Positions 1 through 5,057 of a DNA stretch of 5,692 bases are shown here, piece after piece; position 1 is the stretch's first letter; every line of letters begins with the position of its first letter. The notes under the pieces were generated by a model, which was not told where the DNA came from, ran no database searches, and saw only the letters and a list, made by a program, of their open reading frames with translations. Source of the DNA: Dehalococcoidales bacterium. Its GTDB lineage: Bacteria; Chloroflexota; Dehalococcoidia; Dehalococcoidales; UBA5760. The DNA lies in the NCBI GenBank assembly GCA_028710655.1, contig JAQTTS010000150.1, positions 1-5,692 of the forward strand, in the 5' to 3' direction. A program made the translations under genes and the position numbers.

Positions 1-1
1 G

Positions 2-532
2 CTGGGAACGGTAACTATCCAGCACCTCAAGGTCCGGATGAAACTCTTCTGCCCCCAGTGCCACGCCACGCTGGCAAAGACGGCAAAGTTTTGCCCGGGC
101 TGTGGGGATAAGGTCGAGAAGGTGGTGAGTGAGGCTAGTGAACACCATCGTCAGCGGGTATTGCCGGTGGACAGGGATACTATGAGCTTGTTGAAGGAAT
201 ACATTGACCATGGTGGTCTGATGGAAATTAGCGGGCGGAGGTTGCTTTTTGAAATAAAACGCCGGCGGGCGGCGGATATCGTCAGCCAGTGTGCCGCCAG
301 AGCCGGGTTGGGTTACCTGGTTAATCCGGAGACAGGCGAGTTACGGGGTATCAGTCCTCACCGGCTGAGAGATGCCTTCGCGGTAATGGCAGTAAAGAAG
401 GATGACTCAGGAGACGGACTGCGGTTGCTGCAAGAGCACCTCGGTCACCAGAACATTACCACGACCATGAGATACCGCAAGGTATCCGGCGAAGAGCAGA
501 AAGAGTGGTACGAAAGGATGTGGCAAAACTGA
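2..532 (+). CDS. Tyrosine recombinase/integrase with internal zinc ribbon, 5'-partial
   Basis: C-terminal catalytic part of a tyrosine site-specific recombinase, which integrates or excises mobile DNA through a covalent 3'-phosphotyrosine intermediate. Numbering from the ATG at 38, the visible catalytic set is His108 and Arg111 (HRLR), His137 (LGH) and the nucleophile Tyr146; Asp112 sits where many relatives have His. The reading frame is open upstream of that ATG to the window edge and encodes GTVTIQHLKVR, which looks like the beta-hairpin strand with the catalytic Lys. No ribosome binding site precedes position 38. The true start, the first catalytic Arg and the N-terminal core-binding domain therefore lie outside the window. 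Between the hairpin and the VLPVD strand (residue 41 on) sits a zinc ribbon, Cys5-x2-Cys8-x10-Cys19-x2-Cys22. I am sure of the family; the target site is unknown and no att site is visible. Confidence 0.93.
   Translation: MGTVTIQHLKVRMKLFCPQCHATLAKTAKFCPGCGDKVEKVVSEASEHHRQRVLPVDRDTMSLLKEYIDHGGLMEISGRRLLFEIKRRRAADIVSQCAARAGLGYLVNPETGELRGISPHRLRDAFAVMAVKKDDSGDGLRLLQEHLGHQNITTTMRYRKVSGEEQKEWYERMWQN
50..103 (+). other. Zinc-ribbon insert within the integrase catalytic domain
   Basis: Encodes CPQC, ten residues, then CPGC, a classic four-cysteine zinc ribbon. It lies between the beta-strand TVTIQHLKV and the strand RVLPVD, which are joined by a short turn in ordinary XerC/XerD-type recombinases. 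The ribbon is therefore an insertion at the hairpin carrying the catalytic Lys, not an N-terminal fusion. Its role is probably DNA contact or protein contact near the active site; this is inferred. Confidence 0.85.
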
Positions 533-541
533 ACGCTTCCA

Positions 542-549
542 GGGGAGGT
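542..549 (+). promoter_or_regulatory. Strong ribosome binding site of the small gene
   Basis: GGGGAGGT, with six bases between GGAGG and the ATG at 555. It is the best Shine-Dalgarno sequence in the window and the main reason to accept the short gene that follows. The 22-base gap after the integrase stop (533-554) is filled by this site, leaving no room for a separate promoter there. Confidence 0.85.
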
Positions 550-554
550 AACTA

Positions 555-860
555 ATGGGAAGATACGCTAACCATGAGGACTTTGGCGCCAATGCGCCTA
601 TCAATTTTAGAGAAGACACGACCAGTGAGTCCTATCTCAAGGGCATGTCTGGCATTGCCCCTCCGGGAATGAAGCCGAAAGCGATGCGCGGGAAGCGGTA
701 CGAGGACAATACCGACTTCAAGGCTTCGGTGAAGTGGCATCGCAACTTCGATATCGCCATGTTTGGGGGCACAGATATCGGATTCCCGGAATCCGAGACC
801 AAACAGATGGGGCTGGAGGAAAAGATTGATGGCATTGAAAGAAAACCGGGGCGGAGATAG
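555..860 (+). CDS. Small hypothetical protein (101 aa)
   Basis: I do not recognise this protein. It is 101 residues, has no cysteine, no signal peptide and no membrane segment, and is rich in charged residues. The middle is basic (around residues 40-48, MKPKAMRGKR) and is followed by an aromatic/glycine segment (WHRNFDIAMFGG, residues 61-72). The C-terminus is again basic (ERKPGRR). The start is well supported by GGGGAGGT six bases upstream. The gene sits 22 bases after the integrase stop and ends 2 bases before the next ATG, so it is probably co-transcribed with genes on both sides. An overlapping minus-strand frame covers 632-973 but lacks this support. A small DNA-binding or accessory protein of the element is possible, but no function can be assigned. 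Confidence 0.72.
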   Translation: MGRYANHEDFGANAPINFREDTTSESYLKGMSGIAPPGMKPKAMRGKRYEDNTDFKASVKWHRNFDIAMFGGTDIGFPESETKQMGLEEKIDGIERKPGRR

Positions 861-862
861 AC

Positions 863-1780
863 ATGTTGTATGGCACGATAGCCATCAAAAATAAACAGTG
901 GAATATCAATATAGCTACTAATCCCTGGGAGCTGACGCAGGGATTGGGTGGATTGTCTGACATGCCCATTCAAGAAGGTATGTTATTTGACCTGGGCATG
1001 TCCCAGACTATTCAGGTGACTACCATACCAATGCTCTTCCCATTGGATATTGCCTTTTTCTCAGAGACGCTGGAAATTACCGAGATATACCGAAATATCC
1101 AGCCGGGCTATCTGGTAACCTCCACTTCGCCAGCCCACTACTTCCTGGAAGTCAATGCGGGGGAACTGGAGGGAGTCGAGAGCGAAGACCACGCTACGGT
1201 CGAATTGCTATCCATCCAGGAGTCGGTAATAGAGCCAGACTGGATGTCGGTGGTAATTGGCTTCATGGGGTTCGCAGTCATGGGCATCTTTACCATCAGC
1301 ATCATTAGAGACCTGGTGAAAGGATTGTTTGGGAAGCAAAAACAGCCGGAGCTACTTCCCCAAACAAAGCTACTGGGGAAATTCACCGTGCGGATGAACC
1401 GCATGGGCAATATTACCATTACTCATAACAAGCGTCCCGGCCAGAGCGTCTTTCTCCAGTTTGAGTCGGATAAAGAGCTGGTCTTTGACCTTCTGAAAAA
1501 ACCCGAGCGGAAAGACCTCGAAGCCGGTTGGAACATCGAAATAAAGGACACTGAACCCCGAGCTTCCATCCTGAACGAGCTCTGGGAGGTGAGCGGGCAG
1601 GAGAACGGGAGTCAGCCAGCGGTAGTTCCGGTAAAAGCGACCTGTCTAAAAGAACCGAGCCTGGATTATTTAACGGATAGCCCTGAATATCTTACCTGGA
1701 CAATTGAAGACATCGGCTACCGGGAGAAGATAGATAGCGCCTTTCTGGAAGCGATTGCCCGGGCGGGGAGTAAGAGATAA
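863..1780 (+). CDS. DUF192-domain membrane protein with unknown C-terminal region (305 aa)
   Basis: Residues about 13-115 match the DUF192 (COG1430) pattern: a strand followed by 'ATNPWELTQGLGGL' (18-31), then EGMLFDLG (38-45), then the IPLDI-like core FPLDIAFF (59-66), EITEIYRNIQPG (71-82), and YFLEVNAG with Glu96. The family has no firmly established biochemical role; members are typically about 120 residues and often exported. Here the domain has no signal peptide and is followed by one transmembrane helix (about 127-148) and the basic stretch RDLVKGLFGKQK. By the positive-inside rule this places the C-terminal half (about 155-305) in the cytoplasm, with DUF192 possibly outside. The C-terminal half is unrecognised and starts with LLPQT (164-168), also found after the membrane helix of the ArdC-like protein downstream. 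The start is supported by GGAG at 853-856, six bases upstream. It lies 2 bases from both neighbours. Confidence 0.82.
   Translation: MLYGTIAIKNKQWNINIATNPWELTQGLGGLSDMPIQEGMLFDLGMSQTIQVTTIPMLFPLDIAFFSETLEITEIYRNIQPGYLVTSTSPAHYFLEVNAGELEGVESEDHATVELLSIQESVIEPDWMSVVIGFMGFAVMGIFTISIIRDLVKGLFGKQKQPELLPQTKLLGKFTVRMNRMGNITITHNKRPGQSVFLQFESDKELVFDLLKKPERKDLEAGWNIEIKDTEPRASILNELWEVSGQENGSQPAVVPVKATCLKEPSLDYLTDSPEYLTWTIEDIGYREKIDSAFLEAIARAGSKR
1241..1309 (+). other. Transmembrane helix of the DUF192 protein
   Basis: Codes for residues 127-149, starting WMSVVIGFMGF, a run of about 22 mostly hydrophobic residues with no charge until Arg149. Lys153, Lys158 and Lys160 follow, marking the cytoplasmic side by the positive-inside rule. 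It is the only membrane segment in the protein. Confidence 0.8.
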
Positions 1781-1782
1781 CC

Positions 1783-3285
1783 ATGGCCACTGTGAATGTC
1801 TCGGCTCCTCCCCGGGTGCTCACCATGGAGGAATATCGCTCAGCATGGCAGCCACAAGGCTGGCAGCTTATCATCATTGGCCCGACCTCCACCTGGCGGC
1901 AGGAGTGGGGTGAGTGGGAAGCCATCCGGGATATTGTCCAGAATGCCCTCGATGAAGCCGAAGCCTACCGCTGGGGTTACGATAGCGAGGGATTGTGGAT
2001 TGCCGACCGGGGTAGAGGTGTCGCCATAGCCGACTTCCTGCTGGGACCGCCCAAGCTCAAGCCCGATTGGGCGCGGGGTAAATATGGCGAAGGCATGAAG
2101 ATTGCTGCCCTGGCTTTAATTAGAAAGGGCTATTCAGTCCGTGTCGAAACTACAGGACGGGAGCTCTGGATTATCTTCTTAGAGCAGGATGCCGATGGCA
2201 AGGTGCAGACCTTGGCGGCTCTCTGGCGAGCCGGTGGAACTAAAGTCGGTACCAGGTTTCACATCATCGGCTACACCGGCAGTGCCTACGAGGATAAGTT
2301 TGCGGTTAATCTCCCCAGGAAAGACGTCATCGCCGAGGGCCCCAGCCGGCTAGCTCAACCCATAAGGCGTTTTAACCAGCTCATCAATCATGCTTTCCCC
2401 AATGGGTCGAGGATATACGTCCGCGATATTTTCATGAGAGATTTCAACAGCCCCTTTTCCTATAACCTGTGGGGTTTTGATATGGCGCCGGACCGCCATG
2501 GTCCCAAGAACGAGTCGGATATGTGGCTGGATATGGGCCGGCTTTGGAGCTGTGTCACTAACCTTAAGCTGCTCGAGGTCTTCATGCAAATGGTACGCCA
2601 GCCTCCAGTAGTAGAAACCGAAGAAAGTCACAACATAAATATGGGTGTCTGGGACATGGGGTATGAGCCAGTCAGCAACAAGCCCTATGCCCAGTTCGTT
2701 AAAGAGAATGCCTCTGTCTGGCGGGAAGCCTGGGTGAATAACTTCGGAGAAAACGCCATCATTCGCACCTCCGACCGCTGGGACGGCACGGTGAAACATC
2801 TGGGTTATGTGCCGGTGAGTGTCAACTGGAATGTGAGAGATACATTAGCCCAGGCGATTACCACCGATGCTGACCTGGTTAAGGCCTCGCAGGAAAGACT
2901 CCGAGAGGTTGAAATTATTCCGGATGAGAGGCTCAGCACCAAGCAGCGCGCCCACCTTAAGCTCGCCCGTGCTATTTCTGATGAGATAGCAGCTTATCGA
3001 AAAGTCGGCGGCGTCCATGCCGCCATCATACCGCCAGCCTCCGATAGAGTCAGAACGGCCGGGATGTATAGCCGGACCACCCAGGAAATCTACATTGCCT
3101 CCGACCAGCTGGAGCAGGGGAAGTCCACCATTGACACAGTAATCCACGAACTAGCGCATCATAGCTCCGGCGCTGAAGACCTGGAGCGGGAACACAGTAC
3201 CGATATGACCAGGATAGCAGCCAAAGTAGTGGAGATGACCTCCTACGGAAAGTTCGATGAGCTGATGAAAGGGGTGATGTGGTGA
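1783..3285 (+). CDS. GHKL (Bergerat-fold) ATPase fused to HExxH metallopeptidase-like domain (500 aa)
   Basis: The N-terminal third carries the ATP-binding motifs of the GHKL superfamily (gyrase B, Hsp90, histidine kinase, MutL). The N box is RDIVQNALDE (49-58, with Asn54 for Mg and Asp57), the G1 box ADRGRGV (74-80, DxGxG), and the G2 box GKYGEGMK (99-106). The residue four before Asn54, usually the general-base Glu, is Asp50. The region 107-190 looks like the rest of this fold. Residues about 190-420 are unrecognised and tryptophan-rich. The C-terminus has YIASDQL then HELAHH (455-460), a gluzincin-type HExxH zinc site, followed by an acidic/His stretch (465-474) that may hold the third ligand. 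No membrane segment is seen, so it is probably cytosolic. It starts 2 bases after the upstream stop with GGGGAG at 1765-1770, and its TGA overlaps the next ATG. An ATP-gated protease or chaperone-protease is a reasonable inference; neither activity is proven. Confidence 0.85.
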   Translation: MATVNVSAPPRVLTMEEYRSAWQPQGWQLIIIGPTSTWRQEWGEWEAIRDIVQNALDEAEAYRWGYDSEGLWIADRGRGVAIADFLLGPPKLKPDWARGKYGEGMKIAALALIRKGYSVRVETTGRELWIIFLEQDADGKVQTLAALWRAGGTKVGTRFHIIGYTGSAYEDKFAVNLPRKDVIAEGPSRLAQPIRRFNQLINHAFPNGSRIYVRDIFMRDFNSPFSYNLWGFDMAPDRHGPKNESDMWLDMGRLWSCVTNLKLLEVFMQMVRQPPVVETEESHNINMGVWDMGYEPVSNKPYAQFVKENASVWREAWVNNFGENAIIRTSDRWDGTVKHLGYVPVSVNWNVRDTLAQAITTDADLVKASQERLREVEIIPDERLSTKQRAHLKLARAISDEIAAYRKVGGVHAAIIPPASDRVRTAGMYSRTTQEIYIASDQLEQGKSTIDTVIHELAHHSSGAEDLEREHSTDMTRIAAKVVEMTSYGKFDELMKGVMW

Positions 3286-5057
3286 TGTACCGTACCTCTC
3301 AGGAACAGATGAATGGTGTCTTTGCTTTCGGCATGGCTCTTATGTTTGTCGGGCTTATGTTTGGATTGATGAAGTCATTGGTAGCTACGGCTTTGCAGCC
3401 AGAGAAAGAAACTCCCAAACTGCTTCCCCAGACTGAGAGAAAAAGCTTTCCTGAAGACCGGTTACGTCGGCTCAGGTGGTTTGTTGTCAACCGGCAGACC
3501 GGGAAAACTGCTCTGCTGATATACCAGCGTGACGACCAGTGGGAAGCATTTTCCTTTAAGACCAGGCAGTATTCAACGATTCCCGTGAGAAGTAAGAGAA
3601 TTCACTCGGATATAGCCTCTTTTCTGGAGAAGACAGGTTATTCGGGTGACTGCTATCAGATAGTGACCGAGCCACCAATTACTCAGGCACTATCTAGAAG
3701 ATATGCCATAAACAGCCGTGAAATAAGTGCCAGTGTTAGCCAACTCCTGTCCAGGATGACTTTTCCCACGAAAAAAGAAACAGCCGAGGCTTATCCATTC
3801 TACATATACGTAGCTAACCTTGCTACATGGAGAGCACCTCGTGACATACGCGACCCAGCCTGGACAGAACTACTAAAGCGTCTGGAGAGTGGTAAACCGA
3901 CCTCTCTGCTTCCTCAAGTACTGATTGAAGGTGGCGAGCCGGTGCCGTCCCGGTACCGCCACTTGATTGGCTGGGTGAATGAGCCTTTACCGGAATACAG
4001 TCTTGCGGTAGAGCTTCTGCCCGCAGTTGAAACTACCACTGGTGAGCGCAAGATTGACGCCGTGATGAAGCAGCTCAAAGACGGCGTGGAAACCATTCAG
4101 CAAAGCGATAATTTCCGGCTGTTCCTGTCAACCATGGCCAAGTTCCACGATTACAGCATTGGCAACCTGATACTCATCATGATTCAGAAGCCTGCTGCTA
4201 CCCATGTCGCCGGCTTTAATACCTGGAAAGACCTGGGGCGGTGGGTAAAGTCTGGTGAGAAGGGTATTGCCATTCTAGCCCCGGTCATGCCGCCAAGGCC
4301 GACTTGTCCCGACTGCGGAGCCAGGATAGGTAAAGGTGTCAGGTTCTGTCCCCGTTGTGGAAAAGAAGTTGAGGTTGCGGATGAAATCGGAAGCGCCCCG
4401 CGTTACTTCAAAGTAGTATACGTTTTTGACCTGAGCCAGACCGAGGGTAAGCCTCTGCCTGAATTTGCCGTGCCGGTGCTTAGTGGCGAGGCTAACGAGG
4501 AACTCTTCAGTAAGGCAATGGCGTTGGCTAAATCCCAGGGGTTGACAGTCAGCTTTGAGTCGCGACCGGAGCAGGACCCGGAAATAAAAGGATTCTACTC
4601 CGGTAAACTCATCTGGGTTCGTCCCGAAGAGTCTCGAGCTCAGCAACTGAAAACCCTGCTCCATGAAGTAGCCCACTATTACTCTGAAGGCGTCTTCCAG
4701 ATACCTCGGAGAGACGCTGAAACGATAGCTGAAAGCGCCGCCTTTGCCATTGGAGCTCATTTTGGATTTGATACAGGAGTGAGGTCATTCCCCTATGTGG
4801 CTTTGTGGTCACAGGACAAGAAGATTTTGGAGCAGAACCTGGCCGCCATACGTAAGGTAAGCGTCACCGTCCTGGAAAGCCTTGAGAGAGAACCGGCGGT
4901 TGAGCTTCTCCCTATGATAATCAAATGCGCCTGGTGTGGTAAGTATTTGGGTGAGAAACCGCCTTATGAAGATAAGAGCGTAACTCACAGCATCTGCCCT
5001 GAATGCAAGGCAAAACATTTTCCGAAGAAGGAGCCAAAGCATGGTAATGCAACTTAG
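3285..5057 (+). CDS. Membrane-anchored ArdC/LtrC-like anti-restriction protein with two zinc fingers (590 aa)
   Basis: Numbered from the ATG at 3285. A membrane helix (about 11-29) is followed by LLPQT (46-50) and an unrecognised region (about 55-240). Residues 264-388 match the ArdC N-terminal ssDNA-binding domain: FHDYSIGN (287-294), NTWKDLGRWVKSGEKG (312-327) and VFDLSQTEG (380-388). The domain is interrupted by a zinc ribbon (Cys341, 344, 355, 358). An IrrE/ArdC-type metallopeptidase follows, with HEVAHYY (460-466) and the third ligand Glu483 in AESAAF, then the usual FPYVALWS ending. A C-terminal finger follows: Cys548, 551, 571, 574. ArdC proteins bind ssDNA and counter restriction during plasmid transfer; they are normally soluble and about 300 residues. 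The ATG at 3285 overlaps the upstream TGA (TGATG), suggesting translational coupling; GTG at 3279 or 3282 are alternatives adding two or one residues. The family call is firm, the function in this setting inferred. Confidence 0.88.
   Translation: MYRTSQEQMNGVFAFGMALMFVGLMFGLMKSLVATALQPEKETPKLLPQTERKSFPEDRLRRLRWFVVNRQTGKTALLIYQRDDQWEAFSFKTRQYSTIPVRSKRIHSDIASFLEKTGYSGDCYQIVTEPPITQALSRRYAINSREISASVSQLLSRMTFPTKKETAEAYPFYIYVANLATWRAPRDIRDPAWTELLKRLESGKPTSLLPQVLIEGGEPVPSRYRHLIGWVNEPLPEYSLAVELLPAVETTTGERKIDAVMKQLKDGVETIQQSDNFRLFLSTMAKFHDYSIGNLILIMIQKPAATHVAGFNTWKDLGRWVKSGEKGIAILAPVMPPRPTCPDCGARIGKGVRFCPRCGKEVEVADEIGSAPRYFKVVYVFDLSQTEGKPLPEFAVPVLSGEANEELFSKAMALAKSQGLTVSFESRPEQDPEIKGFYSGKLIWVRPEESRAQQLKTLLHEVAHYYSEGVFQIPRRDAETIAESAAFAIGAHFGFDTGVRSFPYVALWSQDKKILEQNLAAIRKVSVTVLESLEREPAVELLPMIIKCAWCGKYLGEKPPYEDKSVTHSICPECKAKHFPKKEPKHGNAT
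3315..3371 (+). other. N-terminal transmembrane helix of the ArdC-like protein
   Basis: Encodes about 19 hydrophobic, uncharged residues (GVFAFGMALMF onward, residues 11-29 of the ATG-3285 product), followed by Lys30 and then a polar linker. It reads as an uncleaved signal anchor. The more basic C-terminal flank and the DNA-binding domain that follows suggest that the bulk of the protein is cytoplasmic. Confidence 0.75.
4305..4358 (+). other. Zinc-ribbon insert within the ArdC ssDNA-binding domain
   Basis: Encodes CPDC, ten residues, then CPRC. It lies between the conserved GEKGIAILAPV segment and the strand leading to VFDLSQTEG, which are separated by a variable loop in ordinary ArdC-like proteins. 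Spacing and flanking residues closely match the ribbon inserted in the integrase at 50-103. Confidence 0.83.
4926..5006 (+). other. C-terminal zinc finger of the ArdC-like protein
   Basis: Encodes CAWC, nineteen residues, then CPEC, preceded by a THSI segment. The pattern resembles the 'CxWC ... HGICPEC' tail found on some PAS/histidine-kinase and response-regulator proteins. It is a different type from the internal ribbon (19 rather than 10 residues between the pairs) and is joined to the peptidase domain through an LLP peptide at 4905-4913. Confidence 0.75.
5028..5033 (+). promoter_or_regulatory. Ribosome binding site of the last gene, inside the ArdC-like gene
   Basis: AAGGAG, seven bases before the ATG at 5041. 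It supports that start over the second ATG at 5047 and places the initiation site inside the 3' end of the preceding gene, giving a 17-base overlap. Confidence 0.75.

Noticed and set aside
533..554. Promoter between the integrase and the small gene
   Set aside because: The gap is only 22 bases and is occupied by the ribosome binding site. A promoter inside the integrase gene is possible, but I see no clear -35/-10 pair.
585..598. Short inverted repeat GGCGC-CAAT-GCGCC
   Set aside because: A five-base stem within the coding start of the small gene; it has no T-run and no second copy, so neither a terminator nor an operator is supported.
632..973. Minus-strand open frame opposite the small unknown gene
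   Set aside because: Considered seriously because the small gene is unrecognised, but the + frame has a strong ribosome binding site and exact operon spacing while this one has neither and runs into the DUF192 domain.
1202..1222. VELLSIQ as a sixth LLP-type boundary peptide
   Set aside because: The Pro is missing, and this segment fits the usual last strand of the DUF192 domain, so it needs no other explanation.
1362..1385. QTKLLGKF as a sliding-clamp (PIP-like) peptide
   Set aside because: The aromatic pair at the end of the motif is incomplete, and the other LLPQ copies lack it.
2350..2799. Minus-strand open frame of 149 codons
   Set aside because: It lies wholly inside the GHKL-HExxH gene, has no ribosome binding site or recognisable domain, and is explained as a shadow of that gene.
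4275..4760. Minus-strand open frame of 161 codons
   Set aside because: It is antisense to the ArdC ssDNA-binding and peptidase domains, whose motifs prove the + strand is coding.
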